Positions 35,739 through 45,810 of a stretch of 64,000 nucleotides of DNA are shown piece by piece (the stretch's first letter is position 1; the number at the start of each line of letters is the position of its first letter). Below the pieces are notes generated by a model that did not search any database, was not told the origin of the DNA, and saw nothing but the letters and a program-made list of their open reading frames with translations. The position numbers and the translations under genes were made by a program. The stretch lies in the NCBI GenBank assembly GCA_021399445.1, contig JAJTUQ010000001.1, forward strand, positions 6,820,001-6,884,000, in the 5' to 3' direction. Source of the DNA: Xylogone sp. PMI_703 (taxonomy: Eukaryota > Ascomycota > Leotiomycetes).

Positions 35739-35976
35739 TTAACAGCCGGTTTGATAATAGGCATCGGCCTCAGCATTAGGGTTTGGTTCGCGCTTGATAC
35801 AGCCATCAACTCCAGGATTGGCCTCAGCGTTAGCCTCACGGGCAGCGATGTCCGCTGTAGATATACCGTGTTAACTCTGTAGAAGAAATAGACGTATAGA
35901 GTATTGACTTACCAGTTGGCAGGCTGATGACGCCGAGAACAAAGCTGAGAGCGAGGAAGAGTTTGGAAAACCGCAT
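35739..35976 (-). CDS. Putative RiPP precursor peptide, asperipin-like
   Basis: A 59-residue product from two exons (35913-35976 and 35739-35854), joined over a canonical 58-nt intron GTAAGT...CTACAG. Residues 1-22 are a signal peptide (MRFSKLFLALSFVLGVISL). Two imperfect units follow, each beginning R-E and ending G-C: R-EANAEANP-GVDGC-I, then the Kex2 site KR, then EPNPNAEADA-YYQTGC and stop. After each Arg the residues form X-A/X-P dipeptides, like the Ste13 spacer of alpha-factor, so trimming would release GVDGCI and YYQTGC. YYQTGC resembles the published asperipin-2a hexapeptide FYYTGY, and UstYa enzymes act on Tyr side chains. Four UstYa genes, a methyltransferase and an FAD oxidase lie around it. 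The gene structure is well supported. The RiPP role is inference; a Kex2-processed secreted peptide of another kind is the main alternative. Confidence 0.72.
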
Positions 35977-36836
35977 TTTTGAGAGTGATTGAAATTTGAA
36001 TATGGATGAATGTAACCGAGTTTGAGGTTGTTGCTTGGCTGTTATGCTCTCAGTGACTGATTGACTTTGAGACAGACCCGTTGCTTCTCTTTATACGCAG
36101 AGATATGCCTTGTGCTTCCGCTGTGGGAGAAATCTGTTTATTGGGGATTCTGCTATGCAATGGCCTGGGTCTTGCCCGCGGGTATTGTTTACTTCGGGCA
36201 TGCGGCACCTTGTGACTCTTCTGTGAGATGGCCCACGCTCCTCAGCTATCGACTGTCGTTGCCGAAGACTTGTTTCTTATCTCGGATTGTACTTATTTTT
36301 AACAAAGACATACTTAAAAGGGCTAAGAAAATCTTTATGATATTTTAATAATCCTTGAAACCTTGAAGCTAACCTAAAATCTTATATATACCGTATTTTG
36401 TAGATCGCCCTTATTTTTTTTATCAAAAGAAATAACTGTATCAAATTTTATTATTCAGCTCCCACGAACCAGAATCGAAGCAGTATTTTCAATAGCCACT
36501 ATAATAATTTTTGACAATATATACATTACACCTATTCTTAGTGTAAATTATGGATTAACGACCACGAACCTGCCCCGCACAATGTTTTAGCCAGTACATA
36601 TGCATATGCACTTCTTAGTGCTGATATTGCGTAAAACCCCTTTGTTACCATATCACTTGCGTTGTATCAGCACTTGACGTGGCTCTCTCGGTCCGATCAA
36701 AGGGAATTACAACCATGTTCAATATAGCATGAATTTGAGGAATCTGAACGTGGCCGGGCTCAATTCCTTTCGATCAGTGCTACCTCCTCAACTTCTGATT
36801 CTCAGTTTCTGAAGCAGTCCTTCGACACCTACCATT
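35977..36836. other. Divergent promoter: precursor and oxidase 4
   Basis: The precursor gene and UstYa oxidase 4 are transcribed apart from this 860-base region, so they may share regulation. A plus-strand frame at 36061-36348 lies in the precursor's promoter and does not resemble a protein. Confidence 0.45.
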
Positions 36837-37955
36837 ATGGAACATCAGAATCAATCTTTCGATCTATACAAAGATGATGTTAACGAATCTTTACATAGTC
36901 TTTTAGACAAACCTCAACTTTCTAGCAAGAGGAATCATCTTTTCAGTTTTGTTTCCAATCGCCATGGGCATTTCATATTCGTCCAAGTCACTTTGATTAT
37001 CTTGTATACCGCGGTTTTCTTCCTCTTTGTTGATCGACGGGATGCTGCAAACGGACTTGTGTATTGTAGGACACTTGATTCATGACACAGATATTTTGAT
37101 GTTACTATTTCTGACCATACACTCAGCTCCGGCCCAAAATGTTGTCGAATATGAACGCGTCCGCTTCAACGCTACTCTGGTAATTGACAGTCCGTATAAT
37201 GGTGAGCCAGGTCCAGAAGTAGACAAGGCCTGGAGTGACCTTTTACAATGTAAGATTTCCATTTGAGGAGATTATCTTTGAAATACAGCGGTTACTAATT
37301 GAATAGATATGAATATTGCGGTTCCGAAATCAGATCTCGACAAGATTGGGGCAGATTCAATTGGTGTTCCAGGTACCGACAAGTATATCGCTGGACTCAG
37401 TGTCTATCATGAGTTGCATTGTCTAGTAAGGAAGCTCCAAGAACTCGCTTAGATCCATTTTCTCACAACTATCACAGAAGCGTCTTCGACAATATACATG
37501 GCAGGAGTACTATCATCCAAATACCACTGATGAAGATAAACGACTTAATAGACTGCATACCGGTATGTTTCTGCTCACTCTAATGCTATCCGCGTGAATA
37601 TAATGACTGCCTATGCTGATCACTACAAGATCACTGCATCGATGTTCTCCGACAAGCAATCCTATGCCATGCTGACATTTCACTCTTTACGTTGGAATGG
37701 TCCGAAGCGGAGCCAATGCCGCGCGCCGACTTCTCGCACGAGCATATCTGCAAAGACTGGCGGCGTATCTTTGAATGGGCCGGTGAGAGGAGTATCCCTG
37801 AAGACAAGATGAAAAACTTGCAACATCCTTTGCATGGTACGTCTCTGGAGCAGGAAACCGGTATGGATGCTAACTAAGTAGGGCCTGCATTTCCAGATGG
37901 CAAAGGTTCTGCTCTTGGGGCTAGTGAAGATCATAGCGCAAAGGTACACGAGTGA
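36837..37955 (+). CDS. UstYa-family oxidase 4 (DUF3328)
   Basis: The most typical UstYa protein of the set. A cytosolic tail is followed by one helix (FIFVQVTLIILYTAVFFLFV, about residues 46-65). The spliced lumenal domain runs YSPAQNVVEYERV, EVDKAWSDLLQ, first copper motif VYHELHCL, then RLRQYTWQEYY, second motif HTDHCIDVLRQAILCHADIS, and the tail HEHICKDWRRIFEWAGE with final GPAFPDGKG. Six exons are needed: intron 1 is GTAGGA...ACTCAG at the Y-SPA junction, one follows LLQ, one is directly after HCL (GTAAGG), one lies inside HTD-HC, and the last is GTACGT...AAGTAG. No lesion seen. It is the nearest oxidase to the precursor with an intact HTDHC, so the best candidate for the core-modifying step. 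Confidence 0.92.
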
Positions 37956-38760
37956 GGTTATCCACATGCCGTATCAGCCTCTATGGCGCATCAACTCTCC
38001 ATCATTCCTGAATAGCCCGCTGCTCTCCTAGCCATGCACTGTCATAGGATATGGTGACGTGTTCCCTTCTTACCATTCAGGGCCTATGTAGCTATTATAT
38101 AGTAACTCAACCATAACCTTAGGTTGCAGTTCACCTAACCTATTGCTTCAATGGATAAATAGCTTATTTACTGATTTAACATCTGCCTTAATATAAAAAT
38201 TCGGATACTAAGGCGCACTGAAATTCATTCAAGTCTAAATTCATCTATATCTTAAGACGTATATAGTTTTGTGATATACTTGTTATGGACATAACATTAC
38301 ATAAAATTTAACTTCAAATTATGACTTTTTAATTAACTAGTAAAAGGATCAATGCTACATGTGTTATACGCAGGATGCTTGGGTTACATCAAATTTAAAG
38401 ATGAGCTAGCTCCTTCAAGCTCACCGCTATGAGGGTCATGGTGTATTGCATTGTTACCTCTTGGTGAGATGTGGGCGGAGTGGTAAAATAGGTCAATTTT
38501 ACTTGTCACATTTGTGATGATTTGGGCCAATCGCTTTATCGAATTGCTCGCTTTTGAACTTGCTAGGGTGCGAATCACCATTTCGAGGGTATTTATCCCA
38601 ATACGTGTACCGACTGTATCCGCTTCGCTTCCATTCCCAAGCCTACTTGAGAAAATCATTGTGGTGTTGATGGGAAGATGATTTTCAATATCGGAGAGCG
38701 ACTTCGCAGCTACATTGAACCTTACCAGGGACTCTCTTATGCCTTTCACTGTATGTTACG
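37956..38760. other. Spacer with one uncertain minus-strand frame
   Basis: A 120-codon minus frame at 38384-38749 has no ATG at its start and no recognised domain. It would end only 11 bases from the methyltransferase start, so it is unlikely as a separate gene. Otherwise AT-rich. Confidence 0.35.
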
Positions 38761-39643
38761 ATGCCCATCCTGGTGATTCATTTTCCGGAAGTTCAAGCCA
38801 GTTCATATCACATAGATCAATGGAAAGCCTTTTGCTCAGGAAATGAATTCAATATCTCGTTTCGAGACTTGGCATTTGCTGAATGGTATAAAGAGTTAGG
38901 TAAGCTGATAGAATTTAATGATTTGGCAGTTGCTCTTGACCAGCTCATGTGAAGACCAGGACATCATTTTTCCGATTATGAGGCTACCACGGCAGTGCCA
39001 GAGCTCGTTTCCACCGCTAGTGGCATCGTCTTTGAACTCGGCCCAGGGACCGGGAATCAACTGCCTCGCTATACAGTTGATAATATTGAAAGGATCTACG
39101 GGATTGAGCCTAATCCTGCCTTCATTAACGTACTGCATTCTAGGATTCAGGAGACAAGCCTGAAAGATAAGTATACGATGATCATAGGTGGCCTCGAAAA
39201 TGAAAACCTCCTAAAAGAGTATGGAATTGTCACTGATAGCATGGATTGCATCGTAAGTATGCAAGTTCTATGTTCAGTAAAAAATGGGCCGAAGGCTGTG
39301 GAGCATCTGTGGAAATTACTGAAGCCTGGAGGGACGATCATATTCTGGGAGCATGGAGATAGCCACGAGTGGTTGACAAGGAAGGTGCAAAGTATGAGAG
39401 CATCATCTTTTACGTGTACCTGCAACTAATACACTATCAACAGAATTCTGGAACCTAGTGTGGCCATTTGCAATTGGTGGGTGCCAGCTGGGTCGGCCGA
39501 TTATCGATTTGCTGCTGAAAAATGGTGATTGGGAGGTACTAGAGCTAGAAACGGAAGGTGAACCATGGTCTTTGATGCCGAGAGTCTGGGGCAGACTTCG
39601 AAAAGTGGCACACGGTCAAGGAACGAGAAGTGTAGTGGCTTAA
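38761..39643 (+). CDS. SAM-dependent class I methyltransferase
   Basis: Rossmann-fold methyltransferase of the METTL7/methyltransferase-11 group. Motif I is VFELGPGTGNQLPRY, followed by the acidic IYGIEPNPAF. Motifs II and III are MDCIVSMQVLCSV and LLKPGGTIIFWEHG. The last exon (FWNLVWPFAIGGCQLGRPII) gives the usual C-terminal part. Introns: a 60-nt one GTAAGC...GACCAG joining WYKELG to HHFSDYEA, and one near 39389-39443. The N-terminal exon from ATG 38761 is short and lacks the membrane helix common in relatives, so the true start may be upstream. Methyltransferases are regular members of dikaritin clusters (UstM, PhomM are known examples), so modification of the peptide product is a reasonable guess. 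Confidence 0.82.
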
Positions 39644-41445
39644 AGGCTTAGTTAATATAACTTAATAGCCTAGTTAACGTATATAAGCTACACTATGGAT
39701 ATTTGAGGATGTGCATTTCCAGAAAAGGAAGTATGTGCCGCTCGGGACAGGCTGCGGCTGCTTCCGACGCCCCCCGAACACGGAACAGACCCTGTGCCAA
39801 GTCAAAGTGGATACGATTTTGATCTAAATAAAACTGGATACGAGCGGTTCGGGGACCGAAGTCAAATCGCGCAGCCTGAGATTGAAAGCAGACATAGATT
39901 ATCGGCGTTTCAGCACTAATGTACATTGTACGTGAGAAGTTACTGTAGGTGAATGAACAGGCGTACAAATCAATGTGACCGAGTCTAAGGAGTTGGCCGT
40001 CCGGTCGATCATAAGCAGGGAGATTATTAAGATGATATCGGATTTTATTGACGATATGCTATCATGATTCTCTCCATGATAACTAAAAATTTACGATTTA
40101 AGGTAATTCCTGTCTGTCCAGACACCCTCATGGTCTGGTCACCCAGAAGCGGGGCAAAATTGAGCGAATTACACCTTAGCATCATCTACAATTACACAGC
40201 TATGCAAAATAATATTTGAGCATATCATTTATTAAATTGTTATTCTAGTGGGATTCTGTATATCAACTCCTTTGGTTCTTTTAATATGTCCAGTATTACT
40301 GGATACGATTCCCATTATAGAGATCAAAGTGATTTTGCTGTATTATATGATTTATTATTGGTTTACTCCCGTAACGTGTAGTACGGCGTAACACAATAAT
40401 TACGATTTACCAATTGAATTATATGAGAGTTAATTCTATTCTTACGTACAGAAGTGGGAGATATAATAAAGCTTACGGCTCAGTTACAGCTCCTACCCGA
40501 TTAGGTCCAACGTACGTATATGTAACTTTTACGTGATGGAGGGAACCAAACATTAATAAATATCATTTGTGTTTAGTTTACGTACATGCATGATAACAAG
40601 TGAACAGCCGGTTATAATCCATTAAGTTGTTATGGTTCCGTAGTTGTGGATGTTACTAGGGTATGATCTGATCTTACTAGATTTACCCTTTTCGGTGTCC
40701 AGATCTATGCCCCCCATAATACATGTCACATACGGGGGCAAAACTGGAGAATAATGTAACGTCAATAAGGCTCTCACGTAAGATAAGGCAAGGACCGCAA
40801 GGACCCTGTAGTTCAGTGCAGATGGCCGACAGCTATACCATATCCAGTACAAAGTAGATAACCGATAGTGGAGGGCTTACTCTACCTTGGTACGCTTACA
40901 CGTATGATAGCATATTTCCGGTAGGTTCGAAATCAGATTGGTCCCCTATCTTATTACGAGGCAAATGCTTCTAGCAACCCCGCACATGTTGATCAAGCAG
41001 CGGCTAGTGTCAGCCGATGCACCACGACCATTTAACCAGGGAAAAGAAATGCAGCTCTCGTACTTTGATGATCATGTCTCTCTTGGCTGATCTCACTGGG
41101 ATGATAGCAAGACCAGTAGTTCAGTAAGTCTCAGAGCTATCCCGACGATTACCGTAACACGATATCCGAAGGATATGCAAGACAGCGCTGCTCGAGTGAT
41201 TAATTTTGCTCTTGACTTTTGAAAAAAGTCGAGCCCTCGCTCATCCCCAATGCAAAAGTTAGCCCTGCAAGGAGTGGTTGTGAGAATATTATAGAAGCTA
41301 GCTCGGTATGGGATGCTTGAGGCCAGATTAGCTTAGCATGTATGAGTGTGTACAATCTCTAGACGTAAACCCGAAGCTCTCAGTACGATAAACTACTATT
41401 CAGTCGTTCTAGTTTTGTTGTGCTCAGAAGAATTCTTTCTTAGTA
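39644..41445. other. Long AT-rich spacer
   Basis: 1.8 kb without a convincing gene. I checked both strands for signal-peptide/KR-type short genes and found none. The minus frame 40622-40852 is unremarkable. Confidence 0.4.
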
Positions 41446-43100
41446 ATGCTGCCCCTCGTGAATGTAGTGGTATTTTTCACGGCCTTTTCTTTTGTCAAAG
41501 GGCAATTGGCCTGTGACAGTGCAGTAAATCTTCCTATCTTCTATGATAACTCTCAACTCATTGGACTGCCAGTGTAACACCCTCTCAAAAATCCTACCAG
41601 ACGCAGTATTTTCTGGCACGGCAGCCAGATTCGACTTGTGGTCAAACTTTCAAGCAGAAGTGGTGCCTCAGTGTAGGGTGGAACCTCAGAATGCATCTGA
41701 TGTAGCAAAAATTCTCGCTGTAGCCAAAGTTCACTGGTGTCATTTCGCCGTCCTTGCTGGAGGGACATCCCCATTTCGCTATGCATCAAATGCTGATGGT
41801 GGAATCACCATTGATATGCGACGAATGAAATCAGTGCAGATTGTCGATGATCAATTGTTGCATGTAAAAGTTGGCGCAGGCGCAATTTGGGCCGATGTTT
41901 ATCGAGAGTTGGACCCGCGAAATATGTCAGCAACTGGGACACGAAATAGTTTGACGGGAGTCACTGGTTCTATACTTGGAGGTATGTTCTCCTTTTTGGA
42001 TCAGTATTTCGTACTTACTGAACCTACTAGGCGGAATATCTTTCTTCTCACAGCGTTTCGGATGGTCTTGTGATACCGTTGTTGCATTTGAAGCCGTGCT
42101 TGCTAATGGGACCGTTGTAAATGCCACCCAATCTTCTCACCCTGACTTATTCTTTGCGTTGCGAGGGGGTGGCAATAATTTTGCAATTGTTACGAGTGTC
42201 ATAATTGAAGCTTTTAGAGATCCTCCTTCCTGGTATACTTTTCAACTATGGGATCTTGGTATCCTAGGTGTTGTGTTTCGCAGACTGCAAGAATATACTG
42301 CCGAAATGCCCATCGAAGTATGGCAGCTTGCTACAACATTGGGATGGCACGTTCCAACACAGCAGTTTGTCATTTCAGAACGAATCGTTGCATCTGAACT
42401 TCCTAACTTGCCCGGAAGTTTACACTACCCAGGAGGCGAATTGGGCGGCAGGATATCAATGCCTCGCGAAACATATTTGTATCAGCGATCAACACTGCAT
42501 ATGTCGCAGAAGATGGATTATATGAATCTTCCTGGCTTCTATAATTACTTTGGTTCTGTGACTGTGAAGAGTGATGCCAGAGTACACCTAGCTTTGGCTG
42601 ATATCTTTTGTGAAGAAGTGTTTTCAATTCAGAAAGCTGCCGGTCTGCAGGTTTACGTCGTGTACAATCCTCTCACGGTGAAGACTTTACAGAAAATGCA
42701 GACTCGTGGGGGAAATTCTTTAGGAATCAAAGCTGCGGATGGACCTCTTACAAGTAAGTCAATCCAAAGACGGCAAAAAAGAGGCACTTCTAATCCTATT
42801 CTAGTCGTAAACATCAATTTACACTGGAGTTCCACATCGGATACCGCGCTGATGACAAACTTTATTCGTAGATTGACCACTCGTTTTCGGCAACGAGCAC
42901 AGGAACTTGGAATGCATCATCCGTACCTATTTCAAAATCATGCTTTTGAGGAACAAGATGTCTTCACAGGCTACGGAAATGTGAGTTTAGCAAAACTCAA
43001 GCGAATTAGGAGGCAGGTAGATCCAGAGGGTATATTTCAGACGCTACAACCGGGCTTTTTCAAATTGGGAGATCATATAGATACTGAGCCACAGGTTTAA
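41446..43100 (+). CDS. Secreted FAD-linked oxidoreductase, berberine-bridge type
   Basis: Second BBE-type oxidase of the window, different from the one at 4.3-6.0 kb. It has a signal peptide (MLPLVNVVVFFTAFSFVKGQ). The FAD domain is CRVEPQNASDVAKILAVAK, then LAGGTSPFRYASNADGGITI, VGAGAIWADVY, GWSCDTVVAFEAVLANG and SHPDLFFALRGGGNNFAIVT. The C-terminal BBE part ends YGNVSLAKLKRIRRQVDPEG. Introns: 41527-41573, 41981-42031 and 42754-42805. The position of the covalent His (GGH) holds Thr. It lies within the UstYa block, 80 bases from the stop of oxidase 5, with which it converges. Being directed to the secretory route, it could meet a secreted peptide substrate. Confidence 0.9.
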
Positions 43101-43180
43101 AATTACTATATAGCTCATGAGGTATTCAAATATTTGTGATTGATCTTTAGTTTGGGATCAAGCAAAGTCTAGAAACGTCC

Positions 43181-43912
43181 CTAATTTTGTTTCTTCTGTA
43201 AATACTCGCAACTTGGATATTTCGTGAATATCTTAGTCATTATATAATTTGGATCCGTTCCCTCCTCCATCGCAACTTCTGTGCAGTGCTTGGTATGATT
43301 GTAGTTACCAATATATCCGTCGAGAGGAAGGCTAGCTAAGACAGCTCTGTGCAATTTTCGCATCATGTAGGCACAATGCGCTTTGTGAAATTCCCACGTA
43401 ACGAAAAGATGCTCATGGTCGCCGGCAAACACTTCATCCATTGGTACTTGAGATTCGACGCCATCAGACAGCGGTTGCCTATAATATATCCATTTCTTTC
43501 GAGCTAGAAAATCTTCGACAAGTTCCTCATCGAAACAGAGTTCTGGTAACCACGAGAAAGACATGATATCAAAGCGGCACCCAAGTGTTCGAGCTTCAGC
43601 TGGCGAAGAACCGCATGGAGAATTGGATGGAGGTGAAGAATCGGTGAGGTCTATGTATACTTTTGGAGTATAGGAGATTGGTAGAGGACGACTCTTCGCA
43701 CCAGTACCCGCGACAGCCTTGACAATGGAAATGATTAAAGGAATTAAGACAGCCGTCGAGATAGCTATAAATCCAACTCGAATCGCAATATATAACCGCC
43801 TATTCGTAAGCCGGGTTTTGGCAAAGCCCCCGTTCCGTAAATCTTCTTTACTGTACTGAAATCGTTGCTCATCTTCCGGTATAGAGGTGTTAATATATTC
43901 TGGCTCATCCAT
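43181..43912 (-). CDS. Divergent UstYa-like protein 5
   Basis: Single exon, 243 residues, unlike the intron-rich paralogues. A helix at about residues 41-65 (LYIAIRVGFIAISTAVLIPL) is followed by a lumenal domain with CGSSPAEARTLGCRFDIMSFSW and WLPELCFDEELVEDFL. Then come WEFHKAHCAYMMRKLHRAV and NYNHTKHCTEVAME. Both HxxHC copper motifs of UstYa proteins are present (HKAHC, HTKHC), but only 23 residues apart, and the sequence around them differs. I take it as a distant UstYa relative; similar fungal proteins are usually annotated as hypothetical. Its role in the cluster is inferred from position and motifs. Confidence 0.8.
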   Translation of the reverse strand: MDEPEYINTSIPEDEQRFQYSKEDLRNGGFAKTRLTNRRLYIAIRVGFIAISTAVLIPLIISIVKAVAGTGAKSRPLPISYTPKVYIDLTDSSPPSNSPCGSSPAEARTLGCRFDIMSFSWLPELCFDEELVEDFLARKKWIYYRQPLSDGVESQVPMDEVFAGDHEHLFVTWEFHKAHCAYMMRKLHRAVLASLPLDGYIGNYNHTKHCTEVAMEEGTDPNYIMTKIFTKYPSCEYLQKKQN

Positions 43913-45030
43913 ACTGATGGAGGGGCAATGTGGATGGAGAATCTAAGAATTTTGAACTTTACTCATAAACTGCATAATCTGAAAGGAAATATTTGGAAGA
44001 TTAATAACTGTCGACTAAGAAAAATATAACCTGCGCCTGCTACTCGCTAGGCTCTCGGGAGGGGGCTTCGCACCCTTTTAGGTCACGCGGCAGAGTCTGA
44101 ACTCCACCCACATATTGATTCAAGCACCATACCTATAAAGGGAGTAACGCTCCACCCCTATCTATAGACTCTGGGCCGCTCACCTATTACTAGAAGCCCT
44201 CATCACTTTGAGTTCGAGTATGGCATATGGGTTTTGACACTGTATGGCGTATATTTGATATTTAGTCCGGTCTATTTGCACCCAAATGATAATCCATAGT
44301 TTGAAACTTAAACAAAGGTTTCTGAAGGAGTATAAGCTCAGCTGTAACATAATTATGGAAAATGCGAATGAAAGAGTGAAATAAGGTGTTGTTGGCTGAC
44401 TAACCTTCTAGAGATTAGATAGTCTACGATTTATTGATAATGACCTACACCTGGCATATTACGGGGAAATACAAAACCCATATTGTCGTATGCATAAAAA
44501 TTTCAAGTATAATTATATGTAATTGAAACATATTTTGTTATACATTAGATTAAGATTGATAAGATGATTTAGACACAAGTTTTACAGGTGTAGCCATAGC
44601 GTTAAGATTGACATATTTCAAGTAGACAGCTACTGTACCATATATCTATCCGTGGTGTGATTTCTAGAAGCACAATATACGTGTCGTCGGTAGTTCGGCA
44701 ATCAACTAATGCCATACCATTTTATGTCGTCAGAAGGTATTCGATTGTTTTGAAGCCTTTGAACAAGATATATTAGGACATAAATGATTCTAGAGTCTAT
44801 ATATACATCCGTATATGCGTCGATTTAACTAGTCTATATAACACAGCTGAGTAAATAAGAGTCCCGTGGCCATCTAAAAATATAAACATCCCATCGCTAG
44901 TAGGAGTGGACGCACCGACATCCATACCGCCATCTTGCCAACACTACACCCTACAATCCCCAAGGTATACCCATCCATGAGCCAGCCATCTGCGTAGGAT
45001 CGCAACAGCTAGCATCACTCAGTAACAGAT
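43913..45030. other. AT-rich spacer
   Basis: Right border of the UstYa block. No coding signal in either strand. Confidence 0.45.
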
Positions 45031-45810
45031 TTAAAGTAAAGCCGCAAACCCCAAAGATAACATTCCAATTGGCAGCAAAGTTGCCATGCTTTTTGCACCA
45101 CTGTTCCCGTGGTGAGTAGAAGTGGGCGCAGAAGCAGCAGTCTGGGATGCAACTCCAGTATTAGTTGAAGAACTAGCCGCTGGAGAATTATCTGACGATG
45201 TGGTTATAGTAAGCTTGGTTGAATTTACAACGAATTCTCCCTGAACGGCAACGACGAAATTATCTGTGCTAGCTACTTGCTGCACCATTGTCCATGCTGA
45301 TGCCGCATAGACGTATGCTCCCTCTAGTGATTTGTTTGAACAACCGCTCAATTGGCCAATAGAAGTCATCATATATGGTTGCCAATAGACTGAGGCATTT
45401 GTACCGGCTTTTATGACGTTCATTGATTCTGGAAATTGTGTGACATTGAACATGCTTGCAGTTCCATCGCGATCTGTCCAAGCGGTCGCTCCTGCACCAC
45501 CAGTCTGGTCCGGAAATTCGCTGAAGGATTCATCGACGAGTTTAAAGATGGCGAGGGCATCATCAGATGAGGTACTGATATTCAAGAACGCAGGAACTGT
45601 ATAAGTTATGCTCACGGCTTCAAACGAACACCCTCGTACTCCAGAGCATGGCTGATTCTCAACGAAAATGGAGAACCTAGCGGTCGGGTCTTGAGAGACG
45701 CTGTCAAGGTTGTTTGATATTTTGTTGTATTGAGTACACTCTGAGACAACTTCTTGAATGTTCAGGGCGAACACTATAGTGAATGCGTGGGAGAGTAAGT
45801 TGAATTTCAT
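45031..45810 (-). CDS. GPI-anchored cell-surface glycoprotein, function unknown
   Basis: Single exon, 259 residues. A signal peptide (MKFNLLSHAFTIVFAL) and a hydrophobic C-terminus (MATLLPIGMLSLGFAALL) after a Ser/Thr-rich stalk (SSDNSPAASSSTNTGVASQT) mark a GPI-anchored wall or membrane protein. The globular part has several N-glycosylation sequons (NIS, NVT, NAS, NKS, NST) and paired cysteines (CTQY, CSGVRGC, GCSN). No catalytic motif is visible. Family not recognised. Confidence 0.8.
   Translation of the reverse strand: MKFNLLSHAFTIVFALNIQEVVSECTQYNKISNNLDSVSQDPTARFSIFVENQPCSGVRGCSFEAVSITYTVPAFLNISTSSDDALAIFKLVDESFSEFPDQTGGAGATAWTDRDGTASMFNVTQFPESMNVIKAGTNASVYWQPYMMTSIGQLSGCSNKSLEGAYVYAASAWTMVQQVASTDNFVVAVQGEFVVNSTKLTITTSSDNSPAASSSTNTGVASQTAASAPTSTHHGNSGAKSMATLLPIGMLSLGFAALL

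Noticed and set aside
35739..35976. The precursor as an alpha-type mating pheromone gene
   Set aside because: The KR plus X-A/X-P layout fits, but pheromone precursors carry several near-identical Trp/Cys/Pro-rich copies. Here the two units differ, have no Trp, and sit among UstYa genes.
38384..38749. Separate minus-strand gene next to the methyltransferase
   Set aside because: No ATG at its start, no domain, and only 11 bases from the methyltransferase start.
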